DNA from: Levilactobacillus bambusae
Lineage (GTDB): Bacteria > Bacillota > Bacilli > Lactobacillales > Lactobacillaceae
DNA: 64,000 nucleotides
NCBI RefSeq assembly: GCF_003124125.1
Contig: NZ_QCXQ01000001.1
Span: 416,855 to 480,854, forward strand
Reading direction: 5' to 3'
The stretch's first letter is position 1; every line of letters begins with the position of its first letter. Below the pieces are notes generated by a model, which saw only the letters and a list, made by a program, of their open reading frames with translations, did not search any database and was not told the origin of the DNA. This document shows, one piece after another, positions 17,302-25,381 of this stretch. A program made the translations under genes and the position numbers.

Positions 17302-17655
17302 TTATAAAGCCTTTTTAGCTTGTTCTGCTAATGCAGCAAATGCATCTGCATCATTTACGGCTAAGTCAGCTAACATCTTACGGTTAACGTCAATGTTGGC
17401 TTCCTTTAAACCGTGCATCATCTTACTGTAACTCAAACCGTTGATCCGGGCTGCCGCATTAATCCGGGCAATCCAAAGACGACGGAAGTTACGCTTAGTG
17501 GTCTTACGATCACGGTAAGCGTATTGGTAACCCTTCATTACTTGGTCCTTAGCCGTCTTAAATAAACGGTGCTTTGAACCACGGTAACCCTTAGCTAACT
17601 TGAGAATCTTCTTACGACGCTTACGTGAAACTGTTCCACCTTTAACTCGTGGCAT
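17302..17655 (-). CDS. rplT: 50S ribosomal protein L20
   Basis: A 117-residue basic protein that binds 23S rRNA early in 50S assembly. '[29 protein letters not shown]' style N-terminus (abbreviated) and '[14 protein letters not shown]' in the C-terminal domain are diagnostic. In Firmicutes L20 represses its own operon by binding the leader, and such a leader lies upstream of infC here. AGGAGG site present. Confidence 0.98.
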   Translation of the reverse strand: MPRVKGGTVSRKRRKKILKLAKGYRGSKHRLFKTAKDQVMKGYQYAYRDRKTTKRNFRRLWIARINAAARINGLSYSKMMHGLKEANIDVNRKMLADLAVNDADAFAALAEQAKKAL

Positions 17656-17723
17656 ATTCTTTTCCTCCTAAATCATCAAAAACGATATGTCGATTTAATC
17701 GACCCACAATCAAGTAAACTGAA

Positions 17724-17921
17724 TTACTTGTTTAATAACAACTTCTTGTAAGTCTTAACGGTTGTCTCGTTCATCATACGAGTTCCACGTAAGTTACGAC
17801 GTTGTTTCTTAGTCTTACCGTGGAAACGGTGACTAGTGTAAGCACTGGCACTCTTGTAACCACCGTTAGCAGTCTTTTTAAAACGCTTTGCGGCAGCACG
17901 GTTCGTCTTCATCTTTGGCAT
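17724..17921 (-). CDS. rpmI: 50S ribosomal protein L35
   Basis: A 65-residue basic protein, 'MPKMKTNRAAAKRFKKT' at the start, 'GKTKKQRRNLRG' in the middle. Standard second gene of the infC-rpmI-rplT operon, 48 bases after infC and 68 bases before rplT. Confidence 0.98.
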   Translation of the reverse strand: MPKMKTNRAAAKRFKKTANGGYKSASAYTSHRFHGKTKKQRRNLRGTRMMNETTVKTYKKLLLNK

Positions 17922-17969
17922 AGTAGAAATGTTCCTCCTTAAAATTTACAGCCTTTAACGTTAGTCGCC

Positions 17970-18509
17970 TTAGTTTTTATCCTTTAGCGGAGCTAACATT
18001 AAAAACATACTCCGTCCATCCATCTTAGGATGTTGTTGAACGGTAGCAACGTCTGCTGTTTGTGCAGCAAATCGGTTTAAGACGTCACGACCCAAATCTT
18101 TATGGGTAATGGCACGGCCCTTAAACCGAATGGAAACGCGGACCTTTTCGCCCTTTGCTAAGAACTTTTTGGCGTTCTTCAACTTCGTGTTGAAGTCGTT
18201 CACGTCAATTCCGGGACTTAACCGAACTTCCTTCACGCTGACAACTTTTTGGTTTTTCCGGGCTTCACGGTCCTTTTTCTGCTGTTCGAACCGGTACTTT
18301 CCGTAGTCCATAATCCGGGCAACGGGCGGTTTAGCCTTTGGCGCAACCAAAACTAAGTCTAATTCTGCATCATCGGCCATTTTCAGAGCGTCACTTGTTG
18401 CTTTAACACCAAGCTGGTTCCCCTCATCGTCAATTAAGCGAACTTCACGCGAACGAATTCCATCATTCACCATCATGTTCTTCTTTGTGTCTTTCTTTGG
18501 TATGGTAAT
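17970..18509 (-). CDS. infC: Translation initiation factor IF-3 with a non-AUG start
   Basis: IF-3 binds the 30S subunit, blocks premature joining and proofreads the start codon. The body '[21 protein letters not shown]' (abbreviated) to '[12 protein letters not shown]' is standard. The first ATG pair (18471-18476) has no proper ribosome binding site. GGAGGTGA at 18510-18517 lies 34 bases further upstream, and the frame stays open to an in-frame ATT (18507-18509) and ATA (18501-18503), giving [16 protein letters not shown]. This resembles the MTIAKD... N-terminus of lactobacillar IF-3. I place the start at ATT (179 aa); ATA (177 aa) has better spacing. Rare start codons let IF-3 repress its own synthesis. 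Confidence 0.92.
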   Translation of the reverse strand: MTIPKKDTKKNMMVNDGIRSREVRLIDDEGNQLGVKATSDALKMADDAELDLVLVAPKAKPPVARIMDYGKYRFEQQKKDREARKNQKVVSVKEVRLSPGIDVNDFNTKLKNAKKFLAKGEKVRVSIRFKGRAITHKDLGRDVLNRFAAQTADVATVQQHPKMDGRSMFLMLAPLKDKN

Positions 18510-18539
18510 TCACCTCCATTAAAATATGAGACCAATTAT

Positions 18540-18600
18540 GGCTTAACGCCATAAAAAACGGGTGCAGTATTCAGCATACCGCACCCGTTAATTTCTTTTC
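18540..18600 (-). promoter_or_regulatory. infC-rpmI-rplT leader with attenuator hairpin (L20-leader type)
   Basis: On the minus strand a stem around ACGGGTGCGGTAT / ATACTGCACCCGT (about 18554-18590) is followed directly by TTTTTTAT, about 45 bases before the infC site. A terminator placed just ahead of infC is the arrangement of the Firmicute L20 leader, where L20 binding favours termination. The remaining leader reaches towards 18720 and shows no other clear element. Confidence 0.8.
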
Positions 18601-18747
18601 AAGAAAATTTTAAAATTAACAAGATATCTGGCCCAGTAACATCAACGTCGCTAGGTGAGAAGCGGTGGCCTCTACTTAATTTATCAACGTTTTCTATATT
18701 ACTTGAATCCCCTGTTCTTGTCAAGGTCACACTCATGAAATTTGAAG

Positions 18748-20736
18748 TTATTTTGTCTCGGCATCCAACTTCTTTTCAAGTTGGTTTTCTGCTGGTTTCC
18801 CATTTCGACTGTAGGACGCAATATCATCCAATACTTCGGCCAGAAATTCTGGTTTAGTTTCCGTCTTGGTCTCTTGTTCCCCGTAACGGCGAACTGAAAC
18901 GGTATTGTTATTCACTTCATCTTCACCAACAACGACCGTATAAGGTACCTTATGGGTCTGGGCATCCCGAATCAGGTAGCCCATCTTCTCGCCCCGGGTA
19001 TCAACATCAACCCGGACACCAGCAGCGGCAAACTCTTTTCGTAACCCTTCAGCATAGTTTCCGTGTTTTTCTTCGGAAACTGGAATAATTCGAACTTGGT
19101 GTGGAGCCAGCCAGGTTGGGAAGGCCCCCTTATACATTTCGATGAGGTAGGCGACAAACCGTTCCATGGTTGAAATGACACCCCGGTGTATCATCACTGG
19201 CCGGTGCTCTTGACCATCTGAACCAATGTAGGTGAGGTCGAAGCGTTCTGGCAGCATAAAGTCTAATTGGATGGTAGAAAGCGTTTCTTCATTTCCCATC
19301 GCCGTCTTCGTTTGAACGTCCAGCTTAGGACCGTAGAAGGCCGCTTCCCCTTCAGCTTCAACGTAGTCAAGGTGGAGGTCATCCATGGCCCCCTTCAACA
19401 TACTTTGAGCTTTGTTCCACATCTCGTCATCGTCAAAGTACTTCTCGGTGTTCTTTGGATCCCGGTAACTTAACCGGAACGTGTAGTCGTTAATGTCAAA
19501 GTCAGAATAAACCTCAACCATCAGCTTCAGGATCTTAGTAAATTCTTCTTGGATCTGATCGGGAGTCACAAACGTATGGCCATCGTTCAGCGTCATTTCC
19601 CGCACCCGCTGAAGCCCACTAAGTGCGCCAGACTTCTCGTACCGGTGCATCATGCCAAGTTCGGCAATCCGAAGTGGGAGTTCACGGTAGGACCGGATGT
19701 GATGGTTAAAAATCTGAATGTGACTTGGACAGTTCATCGGCCGCAATTCAAGCAGTTCTCCGTCCCCCATATCCATTGGTGGGAACATGTCCTCACGGTA
19801 ATGATCCCAGTGTCCAGACGTCTTGTATAGGTCTAAGTTAGCCAGCACCGGCGTGTAAACGTGTTGGTAACCGTGAGTGACTTCTTTGTCAATAATGTAA
19901 CGTTCCAGCGTCCGGCGAATGGTAGCACCATCTGGCATCCAGTAGGCTAATCCGGCCCCAACCTTTGGATCAACAAAGAAAAGGTCCAATTGGTTCCCGA
20001 TTACCCGGTGATCGCGTTCCCGGGCTTCCTCACGCTGCTTTAGATCTTCGTCTAAATCAGCCTTCTTGTAAAATGCCGTGCCGTAAATCCGTTGCAGCAT
20101 TGGGTTAGAAGATTTTCCCAACCAGTAAGCACCAGCAACAGAAAGGAGCTTAAACTGTTTGAGGTCCCCAGTCGTTTGTAACTGTGGGCCATCCTGAAGG
20201 ATTAACTCATCGTTGATCTTAACGAAGCTGACCTTGTCATCAACCACATCATTAACCAACTCAGTTGAGTAAGGGTCGCCGGCAACCTGGCTAAGGGCAT
20301 CAGCAGTACTTAAGGTAACGTGCTCAACGGCCAGCTTTGCCTGCACCAGCTTTGCCATCTTAGATTCCAGGCCATCTAATTCATCCGCACTGACTTGGCC
20401 GTCCGCCTTATCCGTGTCGACAAAAAAGCCATCTTCATCGGCCCGGGCTTCACCAAAATGAATTTCAGGGTAGGTCTGTTTTAAGACTAGCTTCAACAAG
20501 ACAGCTGCCGTATTCCGAGCGACAGTTAGCCCGTCCTTAGAATCCTTTGTTACAATTTCAACCGTTGCATCGTGGGTGATGGGTTCTAAAATATCGACAA
20601 GCACGCCATCCACCTTTGCTGCGACAGCCTTTTTCGCCAAACTAATTGAAATGGACTTGGCGATGTCTTCACTCGTTACCCCTTGGTCAAACGACTTAAC
20701 GCTACCATCGGGGAACGTCACTGATAATTCTGCCAT
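18748..20736 (-). CDS. thrS: Threonine--tRNA ligase
   Basis: A 662-residue class II synthetase. Order: TGS domain (1-65, '[20 protein letters not shown]'), second additional domain (to about 240), catalytic core with zinc ligands in '[15 protein letters not shown]' (Cys about 340) and later histidines, motif 2 '[21 protein letters not shown]', motif 3 '[13 protein letters not shown]', and the C-terminal anticodon-binding domain (about 545-640). The upstream in-frame ATG at 20775 would lie inside the terminator of the T-box; AAAGGAG before ATG 20736 decides the start. Confidence 0.98.
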   Translation of the reverse strand: MAELSVTFPDGSVKSFDQGVTSEDIAKSISISLAKKAVAAKVDGVLVDILEPITHDATVEIVTKDSKDGLTVARNTAAVLLKLVLKQTYPEIHFGEARADEDGFFVDTDKADGQVSADELDGLESKMAKLVQAKLAVEHVTLSTADALSQVAGDPYSTELVNDVVDDKVSFVKINDELILQDGPQLQTTGDLKQFKLLSVAGAYWLGKSSNPMLQRIYGTAFYKKADLDEDLKQREEARERDHRVIGNQLDLFFVDPKVGAGLAYWMPDGATIRRTLERYIIDKEVTHGYQHVYTPVLANLDLYKTSGHWDHYREDMFPPMDMGDGELLELRPMNCPSHIQIFNHHIRSYRELPLRIAELGMMHRYEKSGALSGLQRVREMTLNDGHTFVTPDQIQEEFTKILKLMVEVYSDFDINDYTFRLSYRDPKNTEKYFDDDEMWNKAQSMLKGAMDDLHLDYVEAEGEAAFYGPKLDVQTKTAMGNEETLSTIQLDFMLPERFDLTYIGSDGQEHRPVMIHRGVISTMERFVAYLIEMYKGAFPTWLAPHQVRIIPVSEEKHGNYAEGLRKEFAAAGVRVDVDTRGEKMGYLIRDAQTHKVPYTVVVGEDEVNNNTVSVRRYGEQETKTETKPEFLAEVLDDIASYSRNGKPAENQLEKKLDAETK

Positions 20737-20774
20737 TACGTACACTCTCCTTTTAATTAGGGGCCGAACCTGCA

Positions 20775-21020
20775 TAAAAAAGTCCCCAGCACAAAAACAC
20801 CTGTGCTGGGGACGTTAATAACGTGGTTCCACCCGAATTCTTCACCTAATTCCTATGGTTAGGTGAACTCTACTCGTTGATAACGAAACGATCCGGTTAG
20901 GTATTATCCACCTAACGATTTAACAAAGTGGTAACGACTTAATCCTAGTCAGCTAACTTTCAGACGGGGTTAGCCTCTCTGACACTGAGAATTAGTCATC
21001 ATGTCTTCGTTACTTACGTT
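20775..21020 (-). promoter_or_regulatory. T-box riboswitch leader of thrS
   Basis: Minus-strand T-box GGGTGGAACCACG at 20822-20834, followed by a strong terminator stem GTCCCCAGCACAGG / TTTGTGCTGGGGAC (about 20784-20818) and TTTTTT. The variable T-box base is A (UGGA), which pairs with a U discriminator, as expected for Gram-positive tRNA-Thr. An ACC triplet in the stem I region (GTTACCACTT) is a good specifier candidate for threonine. The upstream limit is approximate. Confidence 0.92.
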
Positions 21021-21080
21021 GATAATTAAACACTCTTCCCAAATTAAAGTCAAGGGACTTTTAGGAAACTTGGCGATTTT

Positions 21081-22010
21081 CTAATGGGGCCGGCGATTAA
21101 CCCCGATCATTTCAATTTCACGAGCCAAAAAGCGGATCCGCTGCATAAGTCGCTGCGCCTTAAGGGGTTCATCGCCACCGTTAGTCGTCACTTGAAGGTG
21201 TTCCCTTTCTAACTGGGCCATTGAAAAATTAGAACTAAAAAACGTCGGCAGTTCCTCCTGCATCCGATATTCTAGCATGACCCCAAAGACTTCGTCCCGT
21301 ACCCACGCCGACATCGCATCAGCCCCAATATCATCAATCATTAAAATCGGGGCCCGTTTAATGGCATCTAATTTATCCTGCACGGAATTAGTGGCGATCG
21401 CGCTCTTCATTTCCACGGCAAAGCTCGGAAAATGAACTAACGTCGTTTTAAATCCCCGTTCAGCAAGTTCATTTGCAACGGCACCCAGTAAGTAGGTCTT
21501 ACCCACCCCAAAGCTGCCGTAAAGATAAAGGGCCTGATGCCGACGTTTCGGACTGGCAGAATAGACATCAATAAAGTCCAGAGCCGCACTAATGGCCTCC
21601 TTACGGGAAGCATCATCCACGTCAAAGTTTTCTAGGCTGGCTTCCCGAATGTTTTTCGGCATTGAAATTGCATGCACCCGGTTCGCTAAAATCTGCTGCT
21701 GCTCGCGCTGTTTCGTTTCCCTAGTCGGTTCGTAGGCCACGTCAATTAAATGGTTAGCGTAAACTAAGCGCGGTTCATATCCCGTCGCAAACGAAGACTG
21801 TCCATTCGCTACCTTATCCTTCTCGTTCACAAACTCGTACAGTTTTGCGGCCGACTTTTGCACGGCATCTTCATTCAGTTCAGTAGCATGCTGGGCCAAA
21901 AAGGCTTGAACATCCGGGTCCTTTAGAACCCGACTCATCAGTTCTTCATAGTTATGATCAACATTGTGACGGCGCATGTAACTGGCCATCATCTCGTTTA
22001 AACTCTCCAT
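21081..22010 (-). CDS. dnaI: Primosomal protein DnaI (helicase loader)
   Basis: A 309-residue AAA+ ATPase that loads the replicative helicase DnaC/DnaB at origins and restart sites. The N-terminal region (1-100) is the helicase-binding part; Cys residues of the zinc-binding N-domain seen in Bacillus DnaI are not visible. Walker A is 'LYGSFGVGKTYLL' (about 164-176) and Walker B 'ILMIDDIGAD' (about 225-234). It follows dnaB after 2 bases, so the two loader proteins are co-expressed. Confidence 0.95.
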   Translation of the reverse strand: MESLNEMMASYMRRHNVDHNYEELMSRVLKDPDVQAFLAQHATELNEDAVQKSAAKLYEFVNEKDKVANGQSSFATGYEPRLVYANHLIDVAYEPTRETKQREQQQILANRVHAISMPKNIREASLENFDVDDASRKEAISAALDFIDVYSASPKRRHQALYLYGSFGVGKTYLLGAVANELAERGFKTTLVHFPSFAVEMKSAIATNSVQDKLDAIKRAPILMIDDIGADAMSAWVRDEVFGVMLEYRMQEELPTFFSSNFSMAQLEREHLQVTTNGGDEPLKAQRLMQRIRFLAREIEMIGVNRRPH

Positions 22011-22012
22011 GG

Positions 22013-23410
22013 TTAACGCACCTCCTTATCACTAGTTTGATTATTCTTAGTGGACTCCCGCATTGCCTTGATTCGTGATTTCAGTTTTTCTTGTTCATCC
22101 GATGACAGCTTCTCGGTTGACTGCGTGGTTGGGTTTTTGGCCCAATCCGGCAGCGTCTCCGTAACGGCCTTTCCCTGACGTTGATTACGACTGGACCGCT
22201 GTTTGGTCTTCTTTGGTTGGCTGGCTTGCTGCTGGTGTTTGCGAATCTCTGCTATCGCTCCCTGCGGCGTTGTAATTTTATCCCTGGCCCAATCATTGGC
22301 AATGGCATCCAAGAGATTTTTATTGAGGGTCGGCCGGTTTTCATCCACTAACAGGTGGTAAATCATAATGTTAATCAGTGATGGTGCAAACAATTGTCGG
22401 TTAACTAAGTTCCGAACCACCCGCTGTTCACCATCCGTCACGTATCCCCCCTGCTCATTTTTAAGGGCCTGAAGGAAGTTGACGGGAGCTAGCGCAGAAG
22501 CAAATTGAATGAGTTGGTCCTCAGTGCCAGTTGTCGCCGGTACCTTAGGTTGAACCACCGAAGTTGTTTCCCGCTGGGTTTCAGATTTAACCGGCCTTTG
22601 GGACTGGTTAAATTGATTAACAACGAGCCGTTTAAACTGCTCGGGATCAAACACATTGGTTGCAATATTCGTAGCCGTTTCGATCAACCGTTTCATCTCA
22701 ATCTCATCAATGCCATAGGTGACGTGTTCCATTAAAATCAACTGACGCTGAGCATTCAACTGGTCCAAATTAATATAGGATTTCTCCAGCATCTGACCAA
22801 GTAACTGAAAGTCAAAGTCATCCACCTGATCCAATCGGTTCGATTCAGGTTGATTATTTGTCAGGTTATGGCGTCCCTTAAGGACTGGGTCTGGCAGTTG
22901 ATTCAACTGCTGATCGCTTGGATGAAAAACTTCCAAAAAATTCTTAGTAATATTTTGGGTGTCATTGCCCGATTCCGGCACCACGGTAAAATGATCCACC
23001 AACCGCTGATACTCGGACTCCCCAACAATACTCAATAGCTGCACGCTTAATAGATCATCGTTAAAAAAATCGCCAGGATCTACTGGCGGATTTAATTGAT
23101 AATAAAAAACAGGCTGCGCATCACGTTCACTCACTCGCGTGGTCAGCAACCCAGCTGCTTCTAATCTTAGGCGGGCATTATAAAAATCCTGAAGACTAAC
23201 GTTCAGTGCCTCCTGAAGTTTGGCGTGGGTCTGAAGCTCTTCCCCACTGGTAAAACGCCAAAAGAGTGTCGTATAAACGGTCGCCGACAATGACCCAATG
23301 AAGGGGGTATAGAGTTGCGCCAGGACCTGCCAGTCCAGGTCAGTTATCCATCCCGTTACACTGGCAACAAAGCCCGAGCGTAAATTCAATTGATGCCATG
23401 AATTTTCCAT
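22013..23410 (-). CDS. dnaB: Replication initiation and membrane attachment protein DnaB
   Basis: A 465-residue Gram-positive DnaB, which with DnaD and DnaI loads helicase. It has the DnaB/DnaD architecture: an N-terminal winged-helix region (about 1-120), a middle DDBH1 domain, and the C-terminal DDBH2 helical domain ('LIQFASALAPVNFLQALKNEQGGYVTDGEQRVV...', about 297-370). A basic, disordered tail rich in Q, K and R follows. It lies between nrdR and dnaI with 2-5 base gaps. Confidence 0.93.
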   Translation of the reverse strand: MENSWHQLNLRSGFVASVTGWITDLDWQVLAQLYTPFIGSLSATVYTTLFWRFTSGEELQTHAKLQEALNVSLQDFYNARLRLEAAGLLTTRVSERDAQPVFYYQLNPPVDPGDFFNDDLLSVQLLSIVGESEYQRLVDHFTVVPESGNDTQNITKNFLEVFHPSDQQLNQLPDPVLKGRHNLTNNQPESNRLDQVDDFDFQLLGQMLEKSYINLDQLNAQRQLILMEHVTYGIDEIEMKRLIETATNIATNVFDPEQFKRLVVNQFNQSQRPVKSETQRETTSVVQPKVPATTGTEDQLIQFASALAPVNFLQALKNEQGGYVTDGEQRVVRNLVNRQLFAPSLINIMIYHLLVDENRPTLNKNLLDAIANDWARDKITTPQGAIAEIRKHQQQASQPKKTKQRSSRNQRQGKAVTETLPDWAKNPTTQSTEKLSSDEQEKLKSRIKAMRESTKNNQTSDKEVR

Positions 23411-23415
23411 TTTTG

Positions 23416-23907
23416 TTACCCCTTATGCCCGTCCTGATTCTTCTTATCCGTTTCAATCATGTCCTTTAACTCGTTCAAAAAGACCCCAGTATCCTTAAAC
23501 TGCCGGTAAACGCTGGCAAACCGAATATAGGCGATTTCATCAGTCGTCCGCAATTCGTCCATCACATACTCGCCGACTACTTGGCTGGCCACTTCGTTTT
23601 CACCTAGTGAGCGAACCTTGTTTTCAACCTCGTCTACAATTCTAGTCATTGTATCCATACCGATGGGCCGTTTTTCAGCTGAGCGAATAATTCCCCGGAG
23701 AATTTTCTCCCGGTTGAATTCTTCACGGGCCCCGTTTTTCTTAATCACCAAAAGTGGTGTGACTTCCATTCGTTCAAACGTTGTAAATCGAAAACCGCAG
23801 TTTTCACATTCCCGCCGTCGACGAATCGCACGTCCGTCATCGGTTGGTCGACTATCAACAACCCGAGAACCATTATGATGGCAGTGTGGGCATTGCATCG
23901 TTGTCAC
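23416..23907 (-). CDS. nrdR: Transcriptional repressor NrdR
   Basis: A 163-residue regulator of ribonucleotide reductase genes. The zinc ribbon has Cys pairs 'CPHCHHNG' and 'CENCGFRF' (about 5-36). An ATP-cone domain ('[20 protein letters not shown]', about 53-72) senses ATP/dATP. Length and motifs are standard (about 155). It is located between coaE and dnaB, an order common in lactobacilli. Confidence 0.97.
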   Translation of the reverse strand: MTTMQCPHCHHNGSRVVDSRPTDDGRAIRRRRECENCGFRFTTFERMEVTPLLVIKKNGAREEFNREKILRGIIRSAEKRPIGMDTMTRIVDEVENKVRSLGENEVASQVVGEYVMDELRTTDEIAYIRFASVYRQFKDTGVFLNELKDMIETDKKNQDGHKG

Positions 23908-23924
23908 CTCATTACTAAACTTTA

Positions 23925-24521
23925 TCAGCCACTAAAATCAGTGTCATCAAGCCATTTTAACACTTTTTTCCGGGTTTTAGCAATCGTTCCCGAACTATCG
24001 ATGACAACATCTGCTTGACTGGCCTTAAATGATGGTGACCATTGGCTGGCAATTCGTTCAGCGGCAGCCTGTTGATCTAATCCGTCCCGGGCCATTAATC
24101 GCTCTAGTTGTTTAGCCGGTGATAGCACAACGACCATGGTAAGATCCATTAGCGGAACGTACCCCGCCTCAAACAGGGTTGGGGCGTCCAGAACCACTAA
24201 CTCTGAATTTCGTTCACGCTTCATCCGTCGAAGAATTTCAGGAAGCAGCAAGGGCGCCATCACACGGTTTAGGCGGGTAAGTTCAGCGGGTTGATGAAAC
24301 ACCAGCTGTCCCAGCATTTTTCGATCCAGCGTCCCATTTTCAGCTACGATTTCGGGCCCAAATTCAGAGATCAAGGCGGTTAATCCGGGGGTACCCGGAG
24401 TGACAAGCTGGCGGGCAACCTGATCAGCATCGACAACGGGAACGCTCTGATCGGCAAAAAAGTTTGCAATCGTTGACTTTCCCACGGCAGTTCCGCCCGT
24501 TAACCCTAGCCACGTTGTCAT
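23925..24521 (-). CDS. coaE: Dephospho-CoA kinase
   Basis: A 198-residue P-loop kinase that performs the last step of coenzyme A synthesis. P-loop '[17 protein letters not shown]' (about 6-22), '[12 protein letters not shown]' (about 33-44), and '[10 protein letters not shown]' and '[18 protein letters not shown]' are family motifs. Its ATG overlaps the mutM stop by 4 bases. Confidence 0.96.
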   Translation of the reverse strand: MTTWLGLTGGTAVGKSTIANFFADQSVPVVDADQVARQLVTPGTPGLTALISEFGPEIVAENGTLDRKMLGQLVFHQPAELTRLNRVMAPLLLPEILRRMKRERNSELVVLDAPTLFEAGYVPLMDLTMVVVLSPAKQLERLMARDGLDQQAAAERIASQWSPSFKASQADVVIDSSGTIAKTRKKVLKWLDDTDFSG

Positions 24522-25360
24522 TTTTTAATTAACTCCTTTTGAATTTGGCAGTAGGGACAAAATGACGTCCCCCGTTGCGCGACCTTAGTCTTTTCAATCA
24601 AGGTGCCGCATCGTTCACACGGTTCCCCGGCCCGACCATAAACATGGAGGGAATTTTGAAAACTCCCCGCATTTCCGTAGGCGGTTGAAAACGAATGAAC
24701 CGTGGTCCCGTGATTAGCAATCGCCAGTTCAATTTCATTTAAGATATTAAGACGTAACATGGCTAATTCATCGTCCGTTAGCAATTTGGCTGGGGTTAAC
24801 GGGTGAATCTTTGTCATCCACAACGTCTCGTCAACGTAAATATTCCCCAATCCCGTAATGTGGGATTGATCCAGCAAAAAGGGCTTAATCGCCTGGCGGC
24901 TCTTACTAAATTCCTGCTTCATATAAGCGAGGGTTAAAGTTGTGGGGGTTGGTTCAGGACCCAGGCGTTTAATTCCGGATAGCTGATCCTCCTGCCCCGT
25001 TGGCAGCAACGCCATCCGGCCAAACTTCCGGGAGTCCATATAGCGTAACTCCCGACCATCCGTCAAATGAAAAATAACGTGGGTATGCTTGGCAATCGGT
25101 GCGCCTTCGGGTTGAACATCGTACTTGCCCTCCATTCGAAGGTGGGACACCATGGTTAATCCCCCGTTAAACCGGAACAGCAAATATTTTCCCCGCCGAT
25201 CAATTTGTTCCAGCGTGCGACCCTCCAATAATAATTCAAATTCAGGACTATCTGGTGATATCATTTTTTCATAGTTCACGGTGACGTGGTCAATCGTGGC
25301 ACCCCCGACTAATTCCGTTAATCCCCGCCGAACCGTTTCAACTTCTGGTAACTCTGGCAT
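24518..25360 (-). CDS. mutM: Formamidopyrimidine-DNA glycosylase (Fpg)
   Basis: A 280-residue bifunctional glycosylase/AP lyase that removes 8-oxoguanine and formamidopyrimidines. The N-terminus MPELPEVETVRRGL supplies catalytic Pro2 and Glu3. A helix-two-turn-helix region 'GLGNIYVDETLW' (about 171-182) and a C-terminal zinc finger 'CERCGTLIEKTKV...FCPYCQ' (Cys-X2-Cys pairs, about 247-270) complete the enzyme. It is downstream of polA by 21 bases, a repair/replication operon. Confidence 0.97.
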   Translation of the reverse strand: MPELPEVETVRRGLTELVGGATIDHVTVNYEKMISPDSPEFELLLEGRTLEQIDRRGKYLLFRFNGGLTMVSHLRMEGKYDVQPEGAPIAKHTHVIFHLTDGRELRYMDSRKFGRMALLPTGQEDQLSGIKRLGPEPTPTTLTLAYMKQEFSKSRQAIKPFLLDQSHITGLGNIYVDETLWMTKIHPLTPAKLLTDDELAMLRLNILNEIELAIANHGTTVHSFSTAYGNAGSFQNSLHVYGRAGEPCERCGTLIEKTKVAQRGTSFCPYCQIQKELIKK

Positions 25361-25381
25361 TTCGCTCCCCCATCTCTATCC

